Positions 1 through 6,733 of a DNA stretch of 14,157 nucleotides are shown here, in pieces. A program made the position numbers and the translations under genes. Source of the stretch: Rhodanobacteraceae bacterium (GTDB lineage Bacteria; Pseudomonadota; Gammaproteobacteria; Xanthomonadales; SZUA-5); NCBI GenBank assembly GCA_003233535.1, contig QIMA01000439.1:1-14157 (forward strand), given 5' to 3'. How positions within the stretch are numbered: position 1 is the stretch's first letter; every line of letters starts with the position of its first letter. The notes under the pieces were generated by a model that was given only the letters and a program-made list of their open reading frames with translations, made no database searches and was not told the origin of the DNA.

Positions 1-1170
1 CAATCCACACGAGGGCAGCGGCGCTTCGAAATGCGGGTTGAGCAGCATCAAATCGGCCGCTTCACCCACCTGCCACTCGGGCTTGTTCAGGCTCAGCCAG
101 CGGCGCGGCTGCAGGCTAGCACGATCGATCCACTGCGCGACGCTGAGGGTGCCGTCCATGGTTAGCTGCAGGCCTAGACCCAGATGGGCGTCGAGCATCG
201 AGGCGCCGGTCTCCGATTCACCAAAAGGCGCTAGCTTGGCGTCGGCGTCATGCGGCTGGTGGTCAGAGCAAAGGAGCCCAATCACGCCCCGCGCCAGTCC
301 TTGCAGCAGCGCGATTCGGTCTGTCTCCTCGCGCAGTGGTGGCTGCAGATGCACCACCGAGCGGAATGGGTACAGATCGAGCTCATTCAGGCTTAGCTGC
401 AGGGTCGAAACCATGCCGGTGACGCGCACGCCGCGCGCCTGGGCCCGGGCGATCTGTTCAACCGACGCAGCGGTCGATAGTGGCCCAACGATGACGCGCG
501 CATCGCACTCTTCGGCGAGCAGCAAGATGCGTGCTAGAGCGACCGTTTCCGCGCTAGGCGGGATGCCGGCCAGCCCCATGCGTGCGGCGATGGCGCCGTC
601 GTGCGCGATTCCGTCCGCGTTTAGCGCGGCATCAATCGGCTGTAGCAGCACCGCCATGTCCAACGAACTGGCGTACTGCAGCGAACGCCGCAGCATACCG
701 GCGTCGGCGATTGGCGATCCTTGGTCGGTGGCGATGGGGCAGCCGGCAACGCTCAATGCGCCCAGTTCGGCCAGTCCGCCCGTTTGCCGGCAAAGCGCTG
801 CGTAAGGCAGGACGTTCGCTCCGCGTCCATCTGCGCTGCGCCGACCGATCATTTCCACAACGGCTGTCGATTCAATCGGCGGACTGGTGCCGGCTGCCAT
901 GCCCAGCCAAGTGCTGCCGCAGGCCAGCGCGGCGCGCGCTTCGCCGACAATCGTGGCCTTATTACTTGCGCCGGGCTCGCGCAAGCGCACCAGCGGATCG
1001 ACCAGACCGGGCATGAGCCAGGCGCCACTGGCGGCCACGCAATCGGCCAGCGTGGCCGGATCGACGTCCAGCGACGGACCGATTGCGGCGATAGCGCCAG
1101 CGTCGATCAACACATCGATCGGTTCGCCTTCGCCATTGAGCAGCGCACCGTGGATCAGCCAGCGACTCAT
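1..1170 (-). CDS. pyrC': Dihydroorotase-like protein PyrC' (non-catalytic), 3' end cut by window edge
   Basis: The reading frame is open for 390 codons from an ATG at 1170 to the left edge, so the C-terminus is missing. The fold is that of the dihydroorotase/amidohydrolase family: GLVDxxVxLREPG lies at residues 55-67 and SDHQPH at 302-307. The zinc-binding histidines of class I dihydroorotase are replaced. The usual HxH after GLVD is L60 and R62, the third histidine position is Q177 (LLQPID) and the fourth is P230 (VGPLST). Only the catalytic-type Asp (D303) remains. By family knowledge this is the PyrC'/PyrX type, which does not hydrolyse dihydroorotate but supports assembly of the aspartate transcarbamoylase holoenzyme. 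A functional pyrC must therefore exist elsewhere (inference). The start overlaps the pyrB stop as ATGA and has an AGGAG ribosome site 8 bases upstream inside pyrB. Confidence 0.93.
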   Translation of the reverse strand, partial: MSRWLIHGALLNGEGEPIDVLIDAGAIAAIGPSLDVDPATLADCVAASGAWLMPGLVDPLVRLREPGASNKATIVGEARAALACGSTWLGMAAGTSPPIESTAVVEMIGRRSADGRGANVLPYAALCRQTGGLAELGALSVAGCPIATDQGSPIADAGMLRRSLQYASSLDMAVLLQPIDAALNADGIAHDGAIAARMGLAGIPPSAETVALARILLLAEECDARVIVGPLSTAASVEQIARAQARGVRVTGMVSTLQLSLNELDLYPFRSVVHLQPPLREETDRIALLQGLARGVIGLLCSDHQPHDADAKLAPFGESETGASMLDAHLGLGLQLTMDGTLSVAQWIDRASLQPRRWLSLNKPEWQVGEAADLMLLNPHFEAPLPSCGL

Positions 1171-2138
1171 CGATGCTGCTCCTGTGCGCGATTTCCCAGC
1201 ATCTGTGCCATTACGGCCATGCGCACCGCCAAACCGTTGCTAACCTGCTCTAAAATCAGCGACTGCGGCCCATCGGCTACTGCCGATTCGATCTCGACGC
1301 CGCGGTTGATCGGGCCCGGATGGAGCACTGCGCAGTTGGGCTTGGCTAGGCTCAAGCGTTCCTGGGTCAGCCCGTAACGCTGGAAAAACTCACGCTGGCT
1401 GGGCACGAAGGCGCCGTTCATACGTTCTCGCTGCAAACGCAGCATGATCACCGCGTCGACGTCGCGTAGGCCGCTCTCGATGTTCTCGTGAATGACCACG
1501 CCTTGGCTGGCTAGCTGTGGCGGCACCAGCGTGCGCGGTCCAACCGCACGCAGTTCGCCCACACCCAGCAGATTCAGCGCATGGATGTCTGAGCGCGCCA
1601 CCCGCGAGTGCAAGATATCGCCGACGATCGCGATGCTCAGGTTGGAGAAATCGCCGCCGCAGTGCCGGCGAATGCTGAACATGTCGAGCAAGGCCTGGGT
1701 GGGGTGCGCATTGCGACCGTCGCCGGCATTCAGCACGGCGACGCTGGGCGGAGCGTTCTGGGCTATGAAGTGGGCGGCGCCGGACTGCGGATGGCGGACC
1801 ACGAACAGATCGCAGTGCATCGCCTCAAGCGTGGCCAAGGTGTCGAGCAGACTCTCGCCCTTGCTGGTCGACGAGCGCGCCACGTCCAGATTAACCACGT
1901 CGGCGGACAAACGCTCAGCCGCAAGCTGGAAGGTCACGCGAGTGCGCGTGGAGTCTTCGAAGAACAGGTTGGCGACAGTCTTACCGCGCAACAGGGGCAG
2001 CTTGCGATTGCCCCGATCGGCCTGCGCGCGCAGCGCCTCGGCCTGATCGAGCAGTTGGATTACGCTGTCTCGGGTGAGCCCGTCAATGGCGAGTAAATGA
2101 CGCAAGCGCCCGTCAGCATCAAGCTGTAGACTTCTCAT
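1167..2138 (-). CDS. pyrB: Aspartate carbamoyltransferase catalytic subunit
   Basis: This 323-residue protein joins carbamoyl phosphate to L-aspartate, the first committed step of pyrimidine synthesis in the cytoplasm. All signature segments are visible: FFEDSTRTR at 59-67 (carbamoyl phosphate site), SSTSKGES at 89-96 (the mobile loop with its lysine), HPTQALLD at 145-152, RVARS at 179-183, RLQRER at 234-239 and [11 protein letters not shown] at 273-283. The N-terminal extension of about 15 residues before the first helix, and the company of a pseudo-dihydroorotase, fit the Pseudomonas-type (class A) enzyme, a PyrB6-PyrC'6 complex in which PyrB also carries nucleotide regulation. No pyrI-like regulatory subunit gene is present. 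The start overlaps the pyrR stop as ATGA. There is no well-placed ribosome site (GGAG lies 12 bases away), so translation is probably coupled to pyrR. Confidence 0.97.
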   Translation of the reverse strand: MRSLQLDADGRLRHLLAIDGLTRDSVIQLLDQAEALRAQADRGNRKLPLLRGKTVANLFFEDSTRTRVTFQLAAERLSADVVNLDVARSSTSKGESLLDTLATLEAMHCDLFVVRHPQSGAAHFIAQNAPPSVAVLNAGDGRNAHPTQALLDMFSIRRHCGGDFSNLSIAIVGDILHSRVARSDIHALNLLGVGELRAVGPRTLVPPQLASQGVVIHENIESGLRDVDAVIMLRLQRERMNGAFVPSQREFFQRYGLTQERLSLAKPNCAVLHPGPINRGVEIESAVADGPQSLILEQVSNGLAVRMAVMAQMLGNRAQEQHR

Positions 2139-2650
2139 TCGGCGGCCGGCTCCACATCAATGCGTTCCAGGCGCAGCGGCTCAGGACCGCGCAGTTTCAG
2201 CTGTTGTCCCTCCGCCAGCTCGATTTGCGCGCCGCAGGCTGCGGCCTCTATCGGCAATTCACGACCGTTGCGGCTAACCAGTACCGCGAGCGTCACGCTG
2301 GCTGGTCGGCCATAGTCGAACAACTCGTTCAGCGCTGCGCGGACGGTGCGGCCGGTGTACAAAATGTCGTCCACCAGAAGCAAATGCTGGCCCGATATTT
2401 CCCACGGAATCTGTGATGGCTTGATCACCGGATGAAAGCCGACGCGGCTGAAATCGTCGCGGTAGAAGCTGATGTCGAGTTGACCGATTTCGGGTTCGAT
2501 GCCGAGGTCGTCACGCAACCGATCTGCTATCCACACGCCGCCGGAATGAATGCCGACGATCAACAAATCTTCCAGCGGACAGCTCCATCTGCGTACTCGG
2601 AGCTTTGCCAGCAGTGCGTCGAAAAGCGTTTGAACCTCAGGAATCGGCAA
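2135..2650 (-). CDS. pyrR: PyrR bifunctional-type pyrimidine regulator / uracil phosphoribosyltransferase family
   Basis: A type I phosphoribosyltransferase. The PRPP loop [10 protein letters not shown] is at residues 93-102 and SFYRDDFSR at 61-69. The upstream segment [15 protein letters not shown] is typical of PyrR. In Gram-positive bacteria PyrR binds pyr mRNA and has uracil phosphoribosyltransferase activity. In pseudomonads it sits directly before pyrB and is thought to act as a pyr regulator; which activity applies here cannot be read from sequence. I chose a TTG start at 2650 because GGAG lies about 9 bases before it (CTGGAGAGCTATC-TTG) and the product is then 171 residues, the family's usual size. 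An ATG at 2686 (183 residues) and another at 2758 (207 residues) are in frame but lie deeper inside ruvX and lack a ribosome site. With the TTG start the gene overlaps the end of ruvX by 14 bases. Confidence 0.9.
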   Translation of the reverse strand: MPIPEVQTLFDALLAKLRVRRWSCPLEDLLIVGIHSGGVWIADRLRDDLGIEPEIGQLDISFYRDDFSRVGFHPVIKPSQIPWEISGQHLLLVDDILYTGRTVRAALNELFDYGRPASVTLAVLVSRNGRELPIEAAACGAQIELAEGQQLKLRGPEPLRLERIDVEPAAE

Positions 2651-3053
2651 GATAGCTCTCCAGGATGACGGCGGCGGCAATCGCATCGACCGGCTGACCG
2701 CGGCGTTGCCGGGCCTGACCATTAGCGCGGGCTTGCGCGAATCGGCTGCGCGCTTCACGCGTTGAATAGCGCTCGTCGACTTGCGCTACCGGACGATCGA
2801 ATAAACTGCTCAGGCGCTCGGCGAATGCTTGCGCCTCAACGCTGGCCGGCTGTGGCTTACCTTCCAGTGTGAGTGGCAAGCCCACGACCAGCTGATCCGG
2901 ATTCCATTGTTTGATCAGGCCGCTGAGCTGACGTTCCAGTTCCGCTGGCGGCTGCGCCGCCAATACGGTCAACGGGCGCGGCGGCGACAGCGTGGTGCCC
3001 ACCGCAACGCCGATCTTGCGCTTGCCGACGTCGAAAGCGAGCAGCGTGTTCAT
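2637..3053 (-). CDS. ruvX: RuvX/YqgF, RNase H-fold nuclease (putative pre-16S rRNA nuclease / Holliday junction resolvase)
   Basis: A protein of 138 residues, the normal family length. The RNase H-like acidic residues are visible: D8 in LLAFDVGKRKIGVAVG, E94 in VDERYST and D123 in PVDAIAAA. The VVGLPLTLEGK segment is also typical. Family members were first proposed as Holliday junction resolvases and later linked to 16S rRNA 5' end maturation. The ATG at 3053 fits family alignments. The frame stays open upstream to an ATG at 3131, but those 26 residues (MRRCAVLEIL...) do not look like RuvX and were left out. The ribosome site is weak (GGTGAG, 3 bases from the ATG). The 110 bases between the yqgE stop and this start hold no other gene that I can support. 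Confidence 0.95.
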   Translation of the reverse strand: MNTLLAFDVGKRKIGVAVGTTLSPPRPLTVLAAQPPAELERQLSGLIKQWNPDQLVVGLPLTLEGKPQPASVEAQAFAERLSSLFDRPVAQVDERYSTREARSRFAQARANGQARQRRGQPVDAIAAAVILESYLADS

Positions 3054-3163
3054 GGACTCACCGCGCGACCGCGCAGAGACCGCAGTTTGCTGTTGTGCAG
3101 TGAGGATTTCGAGCACCGCGCAACGCCGCAACGGGATCGTGCAGTCGATTTCTAGCGCTTTCC

Positions 3164-3727
3164 CTACGCATGGCCGGCATAGCTTGTTAGAGCCTTCGGA
3201 TCAAACCCAAGTAGCGCCGTTGCTGCTTCCCAGCGCTGCTCGCAGGGCGTTTCGAACAGTAGATCCAGATTCACTGTGGTGCTCAGCCAAGCGTTGTCCT
3301 TGAGTTCTTCCTCCAGCTGACCGCCACTCCAGCCGGCGTAGCCGAGTGCGACTAGAGAGCGGCGCGGGCCGCGACCCTGGGCGATGGCTTCGAGCACGTC
3401 ACGGGAAGTGGTCAGGCGCAGGTTGTCTGCCACGGCGTAGCTGGAGTCGTATTCTTCGCACAGTTCGTGCAGCACAAAACCGCGATCTTGTTGCACGGGG
3501 CCGCCGACGAATACCGGTTGCTCCGCAATCGCCGCTGACTCGACCTTGATCTCCAACTGATCGAGCAACTCGCCTAGCTGCATGTCCGCCTTGCGGTTGA
3601 CCACAATACCCAGAGCACCGTCTTCACCGTGTTGGCAAACGACCGTGACGACCTTGGAGAAATTGGGGTCGTCCAGGGTCGGCATGGCGATCAGAAACTG
3701 ATTGTCCAGATAGTGTTCTATGCCCAT
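3164..3727 (-). CDS. yqgE: YqgE/AlgH family protein (UPF0301)
   Basis: A protein of 187 residues, the usual family length, recognised from several conserved segments: FLIAMP near the start, DGALGIVVNR at about 36-45, PVFVGGPVQQDRGFVLH at about 70-86, and GYAGWSGGQLEEEL at about 129-142. In P. aeruginosa the homologue is called AlgH because of an early link to alginate regulation. The biochemical role is not established, and I assign none. The gene lies between tonB and ruvX, the common arrangement. No clear ribosome site precedes the ATG. A small hairpin occupies the 26-base gap just upstream and could affect initiation. Confidence 0.94.
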   Translation of the reverse strand: MGIEHYLDNQFLIAMPTLDDPNFSKVVTVVCQHGEDGALGIVVNRKADMQLGELLDQLEIKVESAAIAEQPVFVGGPVQQDRGFVLHELCEEYDSSYAVADNLRLTTSRDVLEAIAQGRGPRRSLVALGYAGWSGGQLEEELKDNAWLSTTVNLDLLFETPCEQRWEAATALLGFDPKALTSYAGHA

Positions 3728-3736
3728 GCGCCCATT

Positions 3737-3760
3737 CTACGCCCGCGTAGGCGCTAGCGC
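3737..3760 (-). other. Hairpin and palindrome between tonB stop and yqgE start
   Basis: Positions 3737-3750 read CTACGCCCGCGTAG, a self-complementary stem of 5 to 6 pairs with a 2 to 4 base loop. Positions 3751-3760 are the perfect palindrome GCGCTAGCGC, which contains the TAG stop of tonB. On the transcript the structure ends 9 bases before the yqgE ATG. There is no following run of U, so it is unlikely to be a full intrinsic terminator. A role in mRNA processing or in damping yqgE translation is only a suggestion. Confidence 0.45.
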
Positions 3761-4611
3761 ATGCTCACGTTACCCGGCAGGAAGCGCCAGGTGCGCGTTA
3801 TGTGCAGCACGTCGATAGTTTCGTCTTCGGTTTGCGGGATCGGCGCAAACGGTCCTGATAGCTCGACGATACGGCGCGCGGCATCGTCCAGCAGCGGGAA
3901 TCCAGACGGTTGGATCAGTTCGATGCTCTCGATGCTGCCGTCGCTAACAATGGCCACGGTCAATACCAAACTGCCTTGTAGCAACTGGCGGCGGGCTTGG
4001 TCGGGGTAGTTGAGATTGCCGATCCGCTCAACTTTGGCCACCCAGGCCGCCATATAGGTGGCGTATTCGAACTCGCGCGTGTTGGCGGAAATGAATTTGC
4101 GCTTCGGGCGTTTGGCGTAGGCCTCCGAATTGCGGCTCAGCTCGGCTGTTAGCTTGGCCATTTCCAGGCTTTGTTCGATCAGCGTGCGGCCTAGCGGCAG
4201 CGCTGCGGTTTCCACCGCGCTTTGTTCTGGCAGTGGCGCTGACTGTTCCGCAGGCGCGACTTGACTGAGTACTTCTGGGGCCGTCGCCGGGACTGGGTCT
4301 GGCGCGCTGGCCTGGACTCTCTCTGGCGCCACACCGTCCGCGGGGGTCGGCAGGGGAGCGGTGAAGGGCGCCGTCGGACGCACGGCTTCCTCGGAGTCGC
4401 CGCCACCCTGTTGGTTAGCCTGGGCGAGGAAGTCGGCTTTTTCAGGCGCTTCGGCCGAACTGCTCTGTACCAAAATGACGTCCAGCGCAGGCAGAGCCGC
4501 CGCCAGCGGATCTTCCAACGCGAAATCGATGCCAAACAGCGCCACCGCGTGGAGCAACAGCGCAAAGCCCGTGGTCAGGCTGAGTCGATCGCCGGGTCCG
4601 GCAGTCGCCAT
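3754..4611 (-). CDS. tonB: TonB-family protein (TonB3-like)
   Basis: A 285-residue inner-membrane protein. One hydrophobic anchor lies at about residues 11-31, followed by a Pro/Ala/Glu-rich periplasmic stretch (about 50-145), a helical segment (about 140-200) with the basic KRPKRKFISANTREFEYA patch at 167-184, and a C-terminal TonB domain (about 200-285) containing NYPDQARRQ, GSLVLTVAIVSDG and RTWRFLPG. TonB proteins pass proton-motive energy to outer-membrane partners. The KFISANT...YATYMAAWVAKVERIGNLNYP region is typical of the TonB next to gshB, which in P. aeruginosa (TonB3, PA0406) has been linked to twitching motility. This fits its position back-to-back with the pil-chp cluster. The Lys-Pro repeats of classical TonB are absent. 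The ATG overlaps the gshB stop by one base (TGATG) and has AGGTGAG about 6 bases before it. Confidence 0.93.
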   Translation of the reverse strand: MATAGPGDRLSLTTGFALLLHAVALFGIDFALEDPLAAALPALDVILVQSSSAEAPEKADFLAQANQQGGGDSEEAVRPTAPFTAPLPTPADGVAPERVQASAPDPVPATAPEVLSQVAPAEQSAPLPEQSAVETAALPLGRTLIEQSLEMAKLTAELSRNSEAYAKRPKRKFISANTREFEYATYMAAWVAKVERIGNLNYPDQARRQLLQGSLVLTVAIVSDGSIESIELIQPSGFPLLDDAARRIVELSGPFAPIPQTEDETIDVLHITRTWRFLPGNVSMR

Positions 4612-5555
4612 CAGTCACTCACCTGCAGCTGATCAAATAGCAGGCCGGCGATATTGCTGCCGGTTTCGGCATCAATCTCACGGACGCAAGTTGGGCTAGT
4701 AACGTTGACCTCGGTTAAGTAGTCACCGATCACGTCCAGGCCAACAAAGCGCAGCCCGCGGCGCTGTAGTTCAGGGGCCACCTGTGCGCAAATCCAGCGG
4801 TCCCGATCACTCAGTTCGCGCACTACCCCGCGTCCGCCCTGGGCCAAATTGCCGCGAAACTCTTTGCCCTGGGGGATTCGCGCCAAGCAATGGTCTACCG
4901 GCACGCCATCAATCATGAGGATCCGTTTGTCGCCCTCGGCAATCTCTGGCAGGTAGCGCTGAACCATTGCATAGCGCGTCCCGTATGCCGTCAGCGTGTC
5001 AAGAATGACGCCCAAATTAGGGTCGTCAGTACGCGTCATAAACACGTTGCTGCCGCCCATTCCGTCGAGGACCTTGCCAACTGCGTGCTCATGTTCGTCG
5101 ACAAAGGCGCGCAACAAGGCGCGATCGCTGGAAACCAGCAGCGGCGCCAGGCACTGTGGAAACCACAGCGCTGCCAGCTTCTCGTTGGCGTCGCGCAGTC
5201 CCTGCGGTGAATTCACTACCTGCGTGCCGCGCTGTTGCGCCAGCTCAAGAATCTGCGTGGCATACAGGTATTCGCCGTCGAATGGCGGGTCTTTGCGGAT
5301 CAAGACCACATCGATTTCGCTCGAATCGCACCATTTTGCCGAGCCAAGTTCGAACCAACGCTCGGCATCGTCTGCGACTTTGATCGGCGTCAGGCGAGCG
5401 CAGGCTCGGCCGTCGCGAATCGCCAAGTCCTTCATTTGCAGATAGCGCAAATCGCAGCCGCGTCGCTGCGCTTCGAGCATCATCGCCAGGGTCGTATCCT
5501 TCTTCGGCGTGATCTGCTCGATGGGGTCCATCAGTACGGCGACAATTGCGGCCAT
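4611..5555 (-). CDS. gshB: Glutathione synthetase
   Basis: The enzyme joins gamma-glutamylcysteine and glycine using ATP, the last step of glutathione synthesis in the cytoplasm. It has an ATP-grasp fold. The N-terminus AIVAVLMDPIEQITPKKDTT matches the family start. Other family segments are NSPQGLRDANEKL, the lysine/glycine-rich KVLDGMGGSNVFM, CLARIPQGKEFRGNLAQGG (substrate and nucleotide loop), GLDVIGDYLTEVNVTSPT (metal-binding E and N) and CVREID. The ATG at 5555 gives 314 residues, about the size of E. coli GshB. An in-frame ATG at 5627 would add 24 residues that align to nothing in the family. It is the first gene of the leftward operon, and its promoter must lie in the divergent region. 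The ribosome site is weak. Confidence 0.96.
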   Translation of the reverse strand: MAAIVAVLMDPIEQITPKKDTTLAMMLEAQRRGCDLRYLQMKDLAIRDGRACARLTPIKVADDAERWFELGSAKWCDSSEIDVVLIRKDPPFDGEYLYATQILELAQQRGTQVVNSPQGLRDANEKLAALWFPQCLAPLLVSSDRALLRAFVDEHEHAVGKVLDGMGGSNVFMTRTDDPNLGVILDTLTAYGTRYAMVQRYLPEIAEGDKRILMIDGVPVDHCLARIPQGKEFRGNLAQGGRGVVRELSDRDRWICAQVAPELQRRGLRFVGLDVIGDYLTEVNVTSPTCVREIDAETGSNIAGLLFDQLQVSD

Positions 5556-5911
5556 GCAAAAAGTAACTCGTTTGCCGAAAAAAGGTATCAATTGCAATCT
5601 TGGCAGACTCAGACGAGCATTGGCCAAAGTCGCGTGTAGTATTATTCCACTAGAACGGCAAAACGGGGGCGTCTGACAGCCTCGACTGCCTCAGTTGAGT
5701 CGATAAAGTGCTAAGTTACACGCTAAAGTTCGAGTTGCAATGTGCCGATGGCGCAATAACTTAGCGAATAAACCTGACAGCAGTGTAGGCTATGGATAAA
5801 GGCTGCTGGGGAGGTCTGGAGTTGAGCTGCGAGGCAGCCCTTCAGCGGTAGCGTCAGCAGCTAGCAAGTGGACCGGGGGTGAATGTGGACGAGCAGGAGA
5901 AGAGGCCTGAC
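5556..5911. promoter_or_regulatory. Divergent intergenic region between gshB and pilG
   Basis: A stretch of 356 bases without a convincing gene must hold the leftward (gshB operon) and rightward (pil-chp) promoters. It is more AT-rich than the flanking genes between about 5570-5650 and 5695-5800. A possible leftward -10 is AATAAT (complement of 5641-5646), but no -35 fits. A possible rightward pair is CTGACA (5774-5779) and GATAAA (5795-5800), with a short 15-base spacer; this is weak. A repeat/dyad cluster at 5711-5766 is listed separately. A small stem GCTGC-GAG-GCAGC at 5826-5838 lies in the presumed pilG leader. Promoter calls here are guesses; the divergent layout is certain. Confidence 0.6.
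5711..5766. repeat. CTAAGTT-type repeats and imperfect dyad upstream of pilG
   Basis: CTAAGTT occurs at 5711-5717, CTAAAGTT at 5723-5730 (12 bases later, about one helical turn) and the inverse AACTTAG at 5758-5764. CGCTAAAGTT (5721-5730) and AACTTAGCG (5758-5766) form the arms of a dyad. TTGC (5735-5738) with GCAA (5753-5756), and GCC (5744-5746) with GGC (5750-5752), continue the symmetry inward with unpaired bases between. It could be an operator cluster for a DNA-binding regulator or an RNA stem in the leader. No known binding-site consensus was recognised. Confidence 0.4.
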
Positions 5912-6286
5912 ATGACTGGCATGCGTGTCATGGTCATCGACGACAGCAAGACCATCCGGCGGACGGCCGAAACTTTGCTGAAGAAGGAAGGTTGCACCGT
6001 GGTGACCGCGACAGATGGGTTCGAGGCGTTGGCCAAAATTAGTGACCACCAGCCCCAAATCATCTTTGTTGACATCATGATGCCGCGGTTAGATGGCTAT
6101 CAGACCTGTGCGCTGATAAAGAACAATCAGGTGTTCAAGACGACACCGGTGATCATGTTGTCCAGTCGCGATGGCTTGTTTGATAAGGCACGCGGCAGAA
6201 TTGTGGGTTCGGAACAGTATTTGACCAAGCCATTTACGCGCGACGAGTTGCTTGGCGCGATTCGGAGGTTTGTTCCGTCCGGCTAG
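5912..6286 (+). CDS. pilG: PilG, CheY-like response regulator of twitching motility
   Basis: A single receiver domain of 124 residues. The phosphate-accepting Asp is D54 (FVDIMMP), with the acidic pair D10/D11 (MVIDDSKTIRRTAE), S84 (IMLSS) and K106 (LTKPF). The run DGYQTCALIKNN and RIVGSEQYLTKPF are hallmarks of PilG. In the Pil-Chp pathway ChpA phosphorylates PilG, which promotes pilus extension and links to FimV/FimL and cAMP signalling in P. aeruginosa. I chose the ATG at 5912 because AGGAGAAGAGG ends 6 bases before it. In-frame GTG codons at 5879 and 5885 would add 11 or 9 residues but lack a well-spaced ribosome site. It is the first gene of the rightward operon. Confidence 0.95.
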   Translation: MTGMRVMVIDDSKTIRRTAETLLKKEGCTVVTATDGFEALAKISDHQPQIIFVDIMMPRLDGYQTCALIKNNQVFKTTPVIMLSSRDGLFDKARGRIVGSEQYLTKPFTRDELLGAIRRFVPSG

Positions 6287-6326
6287 CACAAGCGGCGCGA
6301 CTAATCGATGTGCATAGGAGCACTCG

Positions 6327-6380
6327 ATGACGCATTGCAACAGGGGTCTAGCTGATGGCGCACGTACTGATAGTGGATGA
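6327..6380 (+). other. 17-codon upstream reading frame overlapping the pilH start
   Basis: An ATG at 6327 is preceded by AGGAG (6316-6320) at 6 bases, a better ribosome site than that of pilH itself. It opens a frame of 17 codons (MTHCNRGLADGARTDSG) that ends at TGA 6378-6380, 26 bases inside pilH and out of frame with it. The peptide resembles nothing I recognise. It may be a translated leader coupling pilG to pilH, or chance. Confidence 0.25.
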
Positions 6381-6720
6381 TTCGCCAACCGATGTGAGGG
6401 TCTTAAGCACTATGCTGGAGCGCAATGGCTTCGTGACATCTTCAGCGTCTAGCGCGCAGGAGGGTATCGAGAAGGCTCGCAGTGAGCAGCCCGACTTGAT
6501 CCTCATGGACGTCATCATGCCCGGCACCAGCGGTTTTCAAGCGACTCGCACTCTCAGCCGAGACAGCGCTACAGCGCAAATCCCGGTGGTAATCGTCACC
6601 ACCAAGAGTATGGAGACGGATCGAGTCTGGGGAATGCGCCAAGGCGCCAAAGATTTCGTGGTCAAGCCGGTTCGTGAGGCAGACCTGTTGGACCGTGTTC
6701 GGTCCATCCTCAAGGCATGA
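6355..6720 (+). CDS. pilH: PilH, CheY-like response regulator of twitching motility
   Basis: A receiver domain of 121 residues, the same length as P. aeruginosa PilH. The acceptor Asp is D52 (LILMDVIMPG), with the acidic pair D8/D9 (LIVDDSPTD), T82/T83 (VIVTTK) and K104 (VVKPV). The segments MPGTSGFQATR and ETDRVWGMRQGAKDF are typical of PilH and separate it from PilG. In the Chp pathway PilH opposes PilG, favouring retraction or draining phosphate from ChpA. AGGGG ends 8 bases before the ATG. The pilG-pilH gap of 68 bases holds an out-of-frame short reading frame with a stronger ribosome site. Confidence 0.95.
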   Translation: MAHVLIVDDSPTDVRVLSTMLERNGFVTSSASSAQEGIEKARSEQPDLILMDVIMPGTSGFQATRTLSRDSATAQIPVVIVTTKSMETDRVWGMRQGAKDFVVKPVREADLLDRVRSILKA

Positions 6721-6733
6721 CCGGAAGGGGTCG

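Noticed and set aside
38..805. A 255-codon plus-strand open frame
   Set aside because: It lies wholly opposite the pyrC' gene. Its product is Ser/Ala/Arg-rich with no recognisable motif, as expected of the complement of a GC-rich gene.
3054..3131. A 26-residue N-terminal extension of ruvX from ATG 3131
   Set aside because: The RuvX family starts close to the LLAFDVG strand, which the ATG at 3053 provides. The extension has no resemblance to family members.
3164..5555. A new accessory system hidden in the leftward operon
   Set aside because: Each gene matches a well-known family in its usual order; there is no foreign-looking insert, integrase, repeat boundary or orphan gene.
5556..5627. A 24-residue N-terminal extension of gshB from ATG 5627
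   Set aside because: Glutathione synthetase begins at the strand before MDPI, supplied by ATG 5555. The extra residues match nothing and would use up promoter space.
5651..5660. A possible AlgR-like site (CCGTTCT on the minus strand)
   Set aside because: Only a partial match to the remembered CCGTTC-type box, and a six-base match is expected by chance.
5641..5669. A leftward sigma-70 promoter for gshB using AATAAT as -10
   Set aside because: The 16 to 18 base spacing lands on a run of C with no -35 similarity. Kept only as a remark in the intergenic entry.
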